From Acetobacteraceae bacterium (GTDB taxonomy: Bacteria; Pseudomonadota; Alphaproteobacteria; Acetobacterales; Acetobacteraceae): a DNA stretch of 64,000 bases. A program made the translations under genes and the position numbers. Positions within the stretch are counted from its first letter, which is position 1, and every line of letters starts with the position of its first letter. The DNA lies in contig JAKFUL010000002.1 in assembly GCA_021732665.1 (NCBI GenBank), positions 1 to 64,000 on the forward strand, in the 5' to 3' direction. Positions 44,659 through 53,011 of the stretch are shown in pieces. The notes beneath the pieces were generated by a model. It did no database searches. It saw only the letters and a program-made list of their open reading frames with translations, and had not been told where the DNA came from.

Positions 44659-46338
44659 ATGCGCCCCACTGTCTACGGCCCCACCCACGCCGTCTCGGCC
44701 GGCCATTACCTGGCCAGCACCGCCGCCATCACGGTGCTGGAGAATGGCGGCAACGCCATCGATGCCGGCTGCGCCGCCGGCATGGCGCTGGGGGTGCTGC
44801 TGCCCGACCTGGTGAATGTGGCGGGTGTGGCACCCATCCTGATCCGGCTTGCCGATGGCCGGGTCGAGAGCATCGCGGGCCTCGGCCATTGGCCGCGCGC
44901 CCTGCCGGCCGATGTCTTCATGCGCGAGCATGGCGGGAAAATCCCCAATGGCGTGCGCCGCACCGTGGTGCCCGCCGCCCCCGATGCCTGGATCACCGCG
45001 CTGGAGCGCCACGGCAGCTGGCGCTTCGAGGAGGTCGCGCAATTCGCCATCCGCTTCGCGCGCGAGGGTTTCGCGGTGTTTCCGCTGCTGCGCGAGAGCA
45101 TCCTGGGCCACCGCGCCGAATACGAACGTTGGGAGAGCAACCGCGCCATCTTCCTGCCCGGCGGGCGCGTGCCGGAGGTGGGTGAGCGCTTCGTGCAATC
45201 CGACCTCGCCCGCACTCTGCAATACATGGCTGACGAGGCCCGCGCGGCAGGCACGCGCGAGGCTGGGCTGGCCGCCGCGCACGCGGCCTTCTACCGCGGC
45301 GACATCGCCGCCGCGATCGTGGCGCACCAGCGCGACGAGGGCGGCTGGCTCTCGCGCGACGACCTGGCGAATTTCCGCAGCCCGATCGAGCCGGTGGTGC
45401 GCCGGCCCTGGCGCGGCCACGAACTCCTCGCCAGCGGCCCCTGGTGCCAGGGCCCCGCGCTGACCGAGGCGCTGCTGCTGGCCGAGGCCGCCGGCATAGC
45501 CGGCATGGCGTACAACTCCGAAGAATATCTCCACACGCTGGTGGAATGCGTGAAGCTGGCCATGGCCGACCGCGAGGCGTTCTTCGGCGACCCGAATTTC
45601 TGCGATGTGCCTATCGAGGCGCTGCTGTCGCCCGGGCATATCGCAGCGCGGGCGGCGGGGATCGGGCCGCGTTCGCACCCCGCCATGCCCGAGCCCATCC
45701 TCGGTCGGCTGCATGTGCCGCCGGCCAGCGAGCTGGCGCTGCCGATGGTCGAGGCCGATACCTCCTTCGTGGCCGTGGTGGATCGCTGGGGCAATGCCTT
45801 CGCCGCCACCCCCTCCGACGGCTCGTGGAACGCGCCGGTGGTGCCGGGCCTGGGGATCATCCCGTCGAACCGCGGCAGCCAGTCGCGCCCCGACCCGGCA
45901 CATCCCTCGGGCGTCGCGCCGGGCAAACGGCCGCGCCTGACGCCCAATCCGGCGATCATGGTCACGCGCGAGGGCGGGGTGATGCCCTTCGGCACGCCCG
46001 GCGGGGATGTGCAGATCCAGGCCATGCTGCAGGTGGTGCTGAACGTCTTCCAGTTCGGCATGGAGTTGCAGGACGCCATCGAGGCACCGCGCTTCGCCAG
46101 CTACGCCTTCCCCTCCAGCTTCGCGCCCTTCGACTACTTCCCGAACCGCGTGGCGGTGGAGGCCCGGGTGCCCCAGGCGGTGCGCGAGGGGCTGGCGGCG
46201 CGCGGGCATGAGGTGAAGGACTGGCCCGAAATCACCTGGCTGGCCGGCGCGGTGGAGGCGGTGCTGAGCCTGCCCGAGCGAGGGCTGGTGGCGGCGGGGG
46301 CGGACCCGCGCCGGCCCGCCTATGCGATAGCGGGCTGA
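44659..46338 (+). CDS. Gamma-glutamyltransferase-like Ntn hydrolase
   Basis: 559-aa protein of the gamma-glutamyltranspeptidase family. The N-terminal part has HYLASTAAITVLENGGNAIDA, and DTSFVAVVDRWGNAF carries the nucleophile Thr368, where autocleavage would give the small subunit. TPNPAIMVTREGGVMPFGTP contains the Gly-rich oxyanion region. No signal peptide is apparent, which is unusual because most GGTs are periplasmic. Such cytosolic members may be hydrolases of N-acyl amino acids. The start is ATG 44659, divergent from the crotonase. Confidence 0.88.
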   Translation: MRPTVYGPTHAVSAGHYLASTAAITVLENGGNAIDAGCAAGMALGVLLPDLVNVAGVAPILIRLADGRVESIAGLGHWPRALPADVFMREHGGKIPNGVRRTVVPAAPDAWITALERHGSWRFEEVAQFAIRFAREGFAVFPLLRESILGHRAEYERWESNRAIFLPGGRVPEVGERFVQSDLARTLQYMADEARAAGTREAGLAAAHAAFYRGDIAAAIVAHQRDEGGWLSRDDLANFRSPIEPVVRRPWRGHELLASGPWCQGPALTEALLLAEAAGIAGMAYNSEEYLHTLVECVKLAMADREAFFGDPNFCDVPIEALLSPGHIAARAAGIGPRSHPAMPEPILGRLHVPPASELALPMVEADTSFVAVVDRWGNAFAATPSDGSWNAPVVPGLGIIPSNRGSQSRPDPAHPSGVAPGKRPRLTPNPAIMVTREGGVMPFGTPGGDVQIQAMLQVVLNVFQFGMELQDAIEAPRFASYAFPSSFAPFDYFPNRVAVEARVPQAVREGLAARGHEVKDWPEITWLAGAVEAVLSLPERGLVAAGADPRRPAYAIAG

Positions 46339-46511
46339 CCGGGCGAAACCGCCCGCGCCGTCCCCTCCCGCCAGCCATTCGGCCGGGCGCCGCGAAGCCC
46401 GCGGCGGCCATGGCCTCGGCCAGCCTGGCCACCGCGTCGGGCAGGTCCGCGGGCGTGGCCGATGCGGCGGTGCCGGCCGGCTCAGCAGCCGTCACACGCC
46501 AAGTCCCGGCT

Positions 46512-46844
46512 TCAGCGACCACCCGTCGCCCGGTCCACCGCGCGGCCGGCGGCGGTGCCCGGCGGATTGCCCGGCAGGCCGTCGCTCTGCAGCGGATAGG
46601 CCCCGGAATTGTTGGTGCCCGCCGCGCGATCCACCGCGCGCCCGGCCGCGGTGCCCGGCGGGTTGCCGGGCAGGCCATTGCTCTGCAGCGGGTAGGCGCC
46701 GGAGGTGTTGGTGCCGGCAGCCCGGTCCAGCGCGCGTTCGGCGGCGTTGCCGGGCGGATCGTTGCGGCTCACGCCGGGAAGCTGGGCATTGGCGCAGGCC
46801 AGCAGGGGCAGGGAGAGCGCCAGGATGAGGGGAATGGTCTTCAT
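46512..46844 (-). CDS. Small repeat-containing lipoprotein
   Basis: 110-aa protein with a signal peptide (MKTIPLILALSLPLLAC) whose lipobox LLAC places Cys17 at the mature N-terminus. The mature part is built of 32-residue tandem repeats, each reading roughly NPPGTAAGRAVDRAAGTN then SGAYPLQSxGLPG (two full units plus the first 14 residues of a third). It is low in complexity and probably extended. AAGGA lies 7 bases upstream of ATG 46844. Function unknown. Confidence 0.7.
   Translation of the reverse strand: MKTIPLILALSLPLLACANAQLPGVSRNDPPGNAAERALDRAAGTNTSGAYPLQSNGLPGNPPGTAAGRAVDRAAGTNNSGAYPLQSDGLPGNPPGTAAGRAVDRATGGR
46527..46760 (-). repeat. 96-bp in-frame tandem repeats
   Basis: About 2.4 copies of a 96-bp unit lie inside the small lipoprotein gene. 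The block CTCTGCAGCGG recurs at 46585 and 46681, exactly 96 bp apart. The period is a multiple of three, so copy-number change would keep the frame. Confidence 0.8.
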
Positions 46845-46914
46845 CGGATGTCCTTTCATGACACGCCTTGCGGCTGCCCTGAGAACACCCCTGTGGCGCA
46901 ACGGTTGCGCCGGC

Positions 46915-47793
46915 TCAGCCGGTTTCGAAGCCCGCCCGGCCGCGGCCGTTGCGGATGATGGCGGCGTCCAGCTCCGCCCCCAGCAGCACCACATAGGCGC
47001 TGACGTAGAACCACATCAGCAGCGCCACCACCGCGCCCAGGGAGCCATACATCGCATCATAGCTGCCGAAATGCCGGACATAGGTCGAGAACAGGACCGA
47101 GGCCACCGCCCAGAGCAGCGCCGCCGCCGCCGAGCCGGCCGAGACCAGCCGCCAGCCCGGCGGCGGCCTTGACGGCCCGAAGCGGTAGAGCAGCCCGATG
47201 GCCACCAGCACCATCGCCATCATCAGTACCAGCCCGCCCAGGCGGACCATCAGCGCATGGATCGGCGCCAGCCCCACGATATCCACGATGGCGGCCCAGA
47301 ATACCATGAAGGCGAGACCCATGATCACGGCCAGGATGGCGCCGAAGGTCAGCAGCAGTGCGGTGAGGTGGAAGGTCAGCGGCCCGCGCTGCTCCCTGCG
47401 GTCCTGCGCCAGGTTGAGCGAGGAGAGCATGGCGCGAATCCCCGCCGCCGAGCTCCACAGCGAAATGGCCCCACCCACCAGGGCGCCGAGGCCGAAATTC
47501 TGCGGCGGTGCCGCGACGAGATGGCGGATGCGGTTGGCGATCAGGGCGTGGCTGCTCTCGGGGATCAGGCGTTCGAGCAGGATAAGCTGCGGCTCCACCG
47601 TCGCCGGGTCGAAAACCACGCCGTAGAGCGCGATGCTCAGCGACAGCGCCGGGAACAGCGCCAGCATGGCGTAGAAGGCGCAGCCGGCCGAGACGACCGA
47701 AATCTGGTCCCCGGTCGCCGCCGCCCAGGCCTGCGCCCACAGGCCGGGAAGGCTGGTGCCCGATGGTGTCGCCGTGATCTCGCGCTGGTTCAT
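46915..47793 (-). CDS. YihY/virulence factor BrkB family membrane protein
   Basis: 292-aa inner-membrane protein with about six TM segments. Family landmarks are AGCAFYAMLALFPALSLSIA at the first TM and SYDAMYGSLGAVVALLMWFY near the last. An amphipathic loop, LWSSAAGIRAMLSSLNLAQD, lies in the middle. The molecular function of the family is unresolved. It starts at ATG 47793, divergent from the AI-2E family gene with 102 bp between starts. Confidence 0.9.
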   Translation of the reverse strand: MNQREITATPSGTSLPGLWAQAWAAATGDQISVVSAGCAFYAMLALFPALSLSIALYGVVFDPATVEPQLILLERLIPESSHALIANRIRHLVAAPPQNFGLGALVGGAISLWSSAAGIRAMLSSLNLAQDRREQRGPLTFHLTALLLTFGAILAVIMGLAFMVFWAAIVDIVGLAPIHALMVRLGGLVLMMAMVLVAIGLLYRFGPSRPPPGWRLVSAGSAAAALLWAVASVLFSTYVRHFGSYDAMYGSLGAVVALLMWFYVSAYVVLLGAELDAAIIRNGRGRAGFETG

Positions 47794-47895
47794 GGGATGG
47801 CTCGTGGGTGGAAAGGCCAACGACAGGAATCCGAGCTGGTTGCGAAACGAGGCCATGCCCGCCGCGTTTGCCCCAGATCACCCTGGGAAGACAAC

Positions 47896-49575
47896 ATGGC
47901 CCCGTTCCGCCGACCGACCGAGATCGAGGGCCGCGCCGCGACCCGGCTGCTGCTGGTCGGGATCGTGATCTATGGGCTCTACGCCGGGCGCGAGGTGCTG
48001 GCGCCGCTGGCCCTCGCGCTGCTGCTGACCGTCGCCTCGCTGCCGGTGGTGGACTGGATGCAGCGGGTGCGGCTGCCGCGCGTGCCCAGCGTCATCCTGG
48101 TGCTGCTGGCGGTGGTCGGGCTGATTTCGGGCGTGCTCTCTGTGGTCGCCACCCAGGCCTTCCTTCTGCTGGGCGAATTGCCGCGCTATGAGAGCGAGCT
48201 GCGCGGCAAGCTGCAACAGATCAGCAACGGGTCGGGGCCGATCAACGAGGTCTTGCGCCTGTTGCATCGCCTGGGCCAGTCGGTGCAGCCCGACGCCCCG
48301 GCGCCGCCGACGGTGGCCGTGATGCGGCCGGAATCCTCGCTGTTCTCGGGCTTGTTCGAGGTGCTGGGCGCCGTGCTGGGGCCGGCCGCCATCATCGCCA
48401 TCACCCTGCTGCTGATGGCCTTCCTGCTGATCAACCGCGAGGATGTGCGCGACCGCGCGCTGCGGCTGATGGGCACGGACGAGATCCACCGCACCACCCA
48501 GGCGATGCAGGATGCGACGGGGCGGGTGGGGCGCTTCCTGCTGATGCAGCTGGCGGTCAATGCGGGCTTCGGGCTGACCATGGGGCTGGGCCTCTGGGCA
48601 CTGGGCATACCGAATGCGCCGCTCTGGGGCGTGCTGGGCTTCGCGCTGCGCTTCGTGCCCTATCTGGGGGCGCCGCTGGCGGCGATCTTTCCCCTGCTCG
48701 TGGCCTTCGCCACCACCGATGGCTGGACCATGGTGATCCTTGTCGCGGCCTGGTTCATCCTGGTCGATGTGGTGGTGAGCTATGTGATCGAGCCGATGCT
48801 GTATGGCGCCTCGGCCGGGGTCACGCCGCTGGCGCTGCTGCTTTCCTCGATCTTCTGGGCCGCCCTGTGGGGGCCGGTCGGGTTGATCCTGGCGCCGGCG
48901 ATCACCGCCTGCCTGGCGATCGCCGGGCGGCATCTGCCGGGCTTCGGGCTGTTCGACGTGCTGCTGGGCGATGGCGTGCCGCTCTCGCCGCCGGAACGCT
49001 TTTATCAGCGCCTGCTGGCCGGCGATGCCCCCGGCGCCGCCCGGCTGCTGGCCGCGGAGGCGGCGCATGATGGCGAGGGGGCCGCGCTGCGCCGGCTGGT
49101 TCAGCCCGCCATCGAGCGCATCGTGGCCGACCGTCCGGCCGCGGATTACGGCGCGGCACTCGCGCTGCGCGCCACCCGCTCGCTCATCGGCGCGCTGGAG
49201 AGTGTCGACGTGCCGCTGCCCGGGCTGGTGGAGGTGGTGGTGTTGCCCGCCGGCGGCGCGCTGGATCGGGCGGTGGCGGCCATGGCGATCGCGGCGCTGC
49301 GCGATGCCGGCTGGCGCGCCGGCAACGCGCCACGCGGCGACGCGCCGGTGCCGCTCTCCCTGCTGGTTCTGGGTGGTGGGCTGCGGCCGGAGCGCCTGGC
49401 CCGGATCATTGCGGAAACCCGACGGATGTCGCCGCATTTCCTGCTTTTCGCGCCCACCGAGGAGGGCGGCGCGGCGCTGGCCGCGCTGGATGCCGATCTG
49501 CGTCCGTCGCGCGACCTGGAAACGCTGCTGGCCGAGGTGGATGCCGCGCTGGCGCAGGAGCTGGTGCCGGCCTGA
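47896..49575 (+). CDS. AI-2E family transporter with long C-terminal extension
   Basis: 559-aa membrane protein. Residues 1-350 form the TqsA/AI-2E (UPF0118) domain with about eight TM segments: TRLLLVGIVIYGLYAGREVL at the start, ALRFVPYLGAPLAAIFPLLV, DVVVSYVIEPMLYGASAGVT and WAALWGPVGLILAPAIT. Residues from about 370 to 559 are an additional soluble, Ala-rich domain (FYQRLLAGDAPGAARLL and later LSLLVLGGGLRPERLARII) not present in the usual roughly 350-aa members. Quorum-signal transport is shown for few family members, and others are ion antiporters. Confidence 0.88.
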   Translation: MAPFRRPTEIEGRAATRLLLVGIVIYGLYAGREVLAPLALALLLTVASLPVVDWMQRVRLPRVPSVILVLLAVVGLISGVLSVVATQAFLLLGELPRYESELRGKLQQISNGSGPINEVLRLLHRLGQSVQPDAPAPPTVAVMRPESSLFSGLFEVLGAVLGPAAIIAITLLLMAFLLINREDVRDRALRLMGTDEIHRTTQAMQDATGRVGRFLLMQLAVNAGFGLTMGLGLWALGIPNAPLWGVLGFALRFVPYLGAPLAAIFPLLVAFATTDGWTMVILVAAWFILVDVVVSYVIEPMLYGASAGVTPLALLLSSIFWAALWGPVGLILAPAITACLAIAGRHLPGFGLFDVLLGDGVPLSPPERFYQRLLAGDAPGAARLLAAEAAHDGEGAALRRLVQPAIERIVADRPAADYGAALALRATRSLIGALESVDVPLPGLVEVVVLPAGGALDRAVAAMAIAALRDAGWRAGNAPRGDAPVPLSLLVLGGGLRPERLARIIAETRRMSPHFLLFAPTEEGGAALAALDADLRPSRDLETLLAEVDAALAQELVPA

Positions 49576-49586
49576 GGACGGCGTGG

Positions 49587-50540
49587 TTACGGTGTCAGCA
49601 CCGGCTCGCTGGCCGTCACGGTGGGCGGTTCCGGAAGCGGCGCCTCCACCGCCGCCTCCGGCCGCAGCAGGCTCACCTGCACATCCACGCTCATCCCCGC
49701 GAAGGCGCCGCGCTCGCCCAGAAAACCGCCGCCAATAGGTATCGCCTGCCCGGGCGTGCGGGTCACCGCGATCCGCAACAGGTTGCGCCCGGCCATCAGC
49801 CCGTTGGTTGGGTCATACTCCACCCAGCCCGCGCCAGGCAGGTAGACCGCGGTCCAGGCATGGGTGGCGCCGGCACCGCGGCCGTGGCCAGTGCTGTCAT
49901 CGTAGAGGTAGCCGGTGACGAACCGCGCGGCCAGGCCCTGGCTGCGCACCGCCTCCATCATGAACAGGGCGAAGTCGCGGCAGGTGCCGCTGCCGCGCTC
50001 CAGCGTCTCCACCGGCGTCTGCGTGCCCTCGGCGTCGCGCGCGACATAGGTGAAATCCTGCTGGATGGCCAAGGTCATGGCCTCCAGCATCGCCAGGGTG
50101 GAAATCGGCTCGCCACCCCCCACGAAGCGCCGCGCCCAGGCATCGACGAGACGGTTGGGGTCGGGCAGGTGGCGCTCGCTGAGCCGGGCGAGGTCGGGCA
50201 CCTCCTCGGTGTCGTAGGAGAAGGGGAAGGTCTCGGCCGAGGGTTCCAGCGTGGCCCGCGGCAGCGCGCGGCCGGAGGGGTAATGCGTCAGCTCCAGCTC
50301 CGAGACGATGCGCAGATGATCGGTCCGCAGATCGGCCGGCCATTCCAGCAGGCAGATGGAATTGCCGAAGACATCATGCGCCCAGCGGGTCGAGGCCGGC
50401 GGCGGATCGACCGCCAGCGTCGCGTCGCGCAGCCGCAGGTCATGGCTGTCCTGCGGCCGGATCATCAGGCGGTGCGGCAACAGGCCGACAGGGGAGTTGT
50501 AGCGGTATTCCGTGCGATGGAGGACCTGGACATGGGGCAT
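49587..50540 (-). CDS. Transglutaminase-like cysteine peptidase family protein
   Basis: 317-aa protein with an N-terminal beta domain (VLHRTEYRYNSPVGLLPHRL) and a transglutaminase core whose triad is visible: Cys in RGSGTCRDFALFMMEA, His in GATHAWTAVYLPG and Asp in GWVEYDPTNGLMAG. This bacterial architecture (Bact_transglu_N plus Transglut_core) often sits with ATP-grasp/circularly-permuted partners, but none is adjacent here. It is convergent with the AI-2E gene (11-bp gap). No signal peptide. Confidence 0.9.
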   Translation of the reverse strand: MPHVQVLHRTEYRYNSPVGLLPHRLMIRPQDSHDLRLRDATLAVDPPPASTRWAHDVFGNSICLLEWPADLRTDHLRIVSELELTHYPSGRALPRATLEPSAETFPFSYDTEEVPDLARLSERHLPDPNRLVDAWARRFVGGGEPISTLAMLEAMTLAIQQDFTYVARDAEGTQTPVETLERGSGTCRDFALFMMEAVRSQGLAARFVTGYLYDDSTGHGRGAGATHAWTAVYLPGAGWVEYDPTNGLMAGRNLLRIAVTRTPGQAIPIGGGFLGERGAFAGMSVDVQVSLLRPEAAVEAPLPEPPTVTASEPVLTP

Positions 50541-50772
50541 GGCGTGGCTCTGGGGGTTGTGCTGGGGCCAAAACGCCGATGCGACCGCGGTGGTTGCCTG
50601 AAGCGCCCGGCGCCCCGCGGCGAGCGCCGCAATGGCTGCTGTGGCCAGGCTGATCGCCAGAAATGGGTTACCGCCATCTCACCCAATCCAAGGTTGCAAT
50701 GCAGCATAAATTTCTCGCACTTGCGGCCGGGATGGCGTATTGCGGGTTGATAGCGGCGGTGAGCGCCAGGTG

Positions 50773-51267
50773 ATGATCACCGGCGACTGGCCTGGTCTCG
50801 GCGATGATGGGCTTGGAGATGATGCCTGCATGATCTTGGCCGCGGAACCCAGCATGCCCGTGACGGCGCCCGGCGCCGCGCATGGCCAGGACAGCGGCAT
50901 CCTCGCCGCGCTGACCGGGCTGGGCGGGCATCTGGTGCTGCGGGCCGATCGGCTGGAGATCGAGCGCCAGGGGATGTTCTTCTCGCTGCTCAACCTGGGC
51001 TTCCATGTCGAGCGCGAGATCGGCAGCACCTTCTACCTGAGCGAACTGGCCGGGGTTCATCTCGTGCGCTCCTTCGCCCTGGTGCAGTTTCTGCGCTTCA
51101 CCTATGCAGGCTGCCCGACGCCCACCGGGCATTACCTGCGCGATGCCTTTGCGGAGAATGCCTTCATGCTGAGCTTTCGGGACAATCGTCCTCTGCTGGC
51201 CTTCATGCGGCGGATCGACGATGCGGTGGCGGCGCTGCCCTCGCGGACCCTGGGGGCACGGGCATGA
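50773..51267 (+). CDS. Uncharacterised protein, first gene of envelope cluster
   Basis: 164-aa soluble protein of unknown family. The first 45 residues are low in complexity. Residues 50-160 alternate strands and one terminal helix (LVLRADRLEIERQGMFFSLL, IGSTFYLSELAGVHLV, AFMLSFRDNRPLLAFMRRID), a pattern like a bacterial PH-type domain; that is inference from pattern only. The start is uncertain (ATG 50773, ATG 50830 or an upstream TTG 50740). It overlaps the MlaA-like gene by 4 bp. Confidence 0.6.
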   Translation: MITGDWPGLGDDGLGDDACMILAAEPSMPVTAPGAAHGQDSGILAALTGLGGHLVLRADRLEIERQGMFFSLLNLGFHVEREIGSTFYLSELAGVHLVRSFALVQFLRFTYAGCPTPTGHYLRDAFAENAFMLSFRDNRPLLAFMRRIDDAVAALPSRTLGARA

Positions 51268-51968
51268 GGTGGCGGCTTTTCACCCCCCTGCTGCTGCTCG
51301 GCCTGGCGCTATCGGGCCTGCCTGCGCGCGCCGAGGAAGCCTGGCTGGACCGCTTCAACCGCGCCATGGCCAACGCGAATGTGGCGCTGGGGGAGGGCGT
51401 GGATGCGCTGATCGCCGCCATGCCGCTGCAGAACCCAATCCCGCCGGAATGGCGCGGGGCGGGCTCCACCCTCCTGGCCAACACCCTGCATGAGCCGGTG
51501 ACGGCGCTGAGCTACGCGGCGATGCTGGATGCCGGCCGGGCCTGGACCTCGCTGCGCCGCTTCGGCATCAACGTCGCCCAAGGCTATGGCGGGCTGGTGG
51601 ACCGCGCGACCGAGCAGGGCGTGGTGGTGGCGCCGGCGGATCTGGGCCTGGCGCTTTGCGCCTGGGGCGTGCCCGCCGGGCCTTTCGTGGTGCTGCCGCT
51701 GATGGGCGGCCGGACGCTGCGCGACGGGCTGGCCGACATCGCGCTGAGCAGCGGGCTGATCTACCCGGCCTTGGCGCCTCTCCTGGCCGGCATTCCCGGC
51801 GCCAGCACGCTGCTGTCGGTGCCGGCGATGGATGAGGCGGCGACGCTGCTGATCGCCCGGCAACTCGACCCCGCCGCGGCCGAACCCTCGGCGGAGAATT
51901 ACGACGCGGTGCGCGCGGCCTATCTGCTGCAGCGGCAGGCCCGTTGCACACAAATAATCGGCCGTTGA
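51264..51968 (+). CDS. MlaA/VacJ-like protein with ordinary signal peptide
   Basis: 234-aa exported protein. After a cleavable signal (LLLLGLALSGLPARAEE) come DRFNRAMANANVALGEGVDA, LANTLHEPVTAL and GYGGLVDRATEQGV, then CAWGVPAGPFVVLPLMGG with TLRDG. These match the MlaA order (DxFNRxxF, N-LxEPVxxL, GGLxDxA, WGVxxGPYxVLPLxGPSTLRD). MlaA is an outer-membrane lipoprotein that removes mislocalised phospholipids. This homologue has no lipobox Cys, so it may be soluble or differently anchored. No mla ABC genes are nearby. Confidence 0.8.
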   Translation: MRWRLFTPLLLLGLALSGLPARAEEAWLDRFNRAMANANVALGEGVDALIAAMPLQNPIPPEWRGAGSTLLANTLHEPVTALSYAAMLDAGRAWTSLRRFGINVAQGYGGLVDRATEQGVVVAPADLGLALCAWGVPAGPFVVLPLMGGRTLRDGLADIALSSGLIYPALAPLLAGIPGASTLLSVPAMDEAATLLIARQLDPAAAEPSAENYDAVRAAYLLQRQARCTQIIGR

Positions 51969-52200
51969 GGCCCGGGTGAGCATTGTAAACTGATTGTCAG
52001 CAAAGTGTCGTGTTTTGCGGCGTACTGCTGGCTGGATGTTGATCCTAAACGTTCGTGACCGTTCAATCGCCCAATGCCGGCCAGGACATCCGGTCCGGCT
52101 GACATTCGTCATGCCGAGGTGAAGCTTGCAACTGCTGCCTTCGATCTCCCGACTGTTCAAATCCGCGCGAGGGCGAGGCGTTGCATTGGCCTTGGAAAAA

Positions 52201-52959
52201 ATGCCGTTGCATTGCTGTTTTGTTTTGTTGTCGGCGGGTGTCGCCTTTCCGGCGATGGCTCAGCCGCAGGATAACCGCCTGGCAGCACGTATCGCGGCGC
52301 TGGAGGCGCAGGTGGCGCGCCTCACCTCGGCGCTGGAGACGGCCAATGCCGCCCGGGACGTTACGCCTCCGGCCCCCGTCCTCGCCGCGCCGGTTCCGGC
52401 CGCCGTGCCATCCAACCCGGCGCCAGCCACCCCAGCCGCGGCCGCCGAGCGCTTCGCCCTGGCCGCGCTGCACCTGCAGGTCACCCTCGGCACCAGCCGG
52501 CCCTATCTGCGCGAGCTGCAGACGCTGCGCGACGCCGCTCCGCCGGGCGGGCTGCCTTCCACCCTGGCCGACGCGCTGGTCAGCCACGCCTCCCGCGGGC
52601 TGCCCAATGCCAGCGAGCTTCGCGAAAGCTTTCTCGCCATCGCGCCCGCACTCGTCGAGCGCGCCGCGGATCATGATGGCTGGCTGGACTGGGCGCTCGC
52701 CGTGGCGCGCCGGATGCTCGCCCGCCTCGGCCTGGTCGAGCCACCGCCGCTGCCGCCGAGCCAGGCCACCATCGCCAATGTCTCGCGCCTTCTCGCGCGC
52801 GGCATGATCGCCCCGGCGCTGGCCGACATCGAGTCCCTCGACCCCGCGCTGATGCCCCTGCTCGGCGGCTGGCTGGCCCAGGCTCGCGCCCGGGTCGCCG
52901 CCGATCAGGCGGTGCAGGAGACGATTTTGCGTGCCCTTAACCGCGCTGCCCCAGGTTGA
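52201..52959 (+). CDS. Exported protein with mitofilin (Mic60)-like C-terminal domain
   Basis: 252-aa protein: signal peptide to about residue 20 (LLSAGVAFPAMAQ), a short coiled coil (NRLAARIAALEAQVARLTSA), a Pro/Ala linker, then a helical domain. Its end, LLARGMIAPALADIESLD followed by GGWLAQARARVAADQAV, resembles the C-terminal domain of alphaproteobacterial Mic60 homologues. No TM anchor is seen beyond the signal. TTG 52126 (with GAGG upstream) is an alternative start that adds 25 residues. The preceding 230 bp (51969-52200) are lower in GC and should hold a promoter. Confidence 0.65.
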   Translation: MPLHCCFVLLSAGVAFPAMAQPQDNRLAARIAALEAQVARLTSALETANAARDVTPPAPVLAAPVPAAVPSNPAPATPAAAAERFALAALHLQVTLGTSRPYLRELQTLRDAAPPGGLPSTLADALVSHASRGLPNASELRESFLAIAPALVERAADHDGWLDWALAVARRMLARLGLVEPPPLPPSQATIANVSRLLARGMIAPALADIESLDPALMPLLGGWLAQARARVAADQAVQETILRALNRAAPG

Positions 52960-53011
52960 GGCGCCCGTGATCCGGCAGACCCTCCGCAAAAGAATTTTCT
53001 GGAGCTTACCC

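Noticed and set aside
46232..46678. Possible small minus-strand gene of up to 148 codons
   Set aside because: It overlaps both the GGT-like gene end and the repeat lipoprotein. Only a short patch (LPDAVARLAEAMAAAGFAAP) looks protein-like and no start or ribosome-binding site fits. The 173 bp between those genes (46339-46511) is left without a gene.
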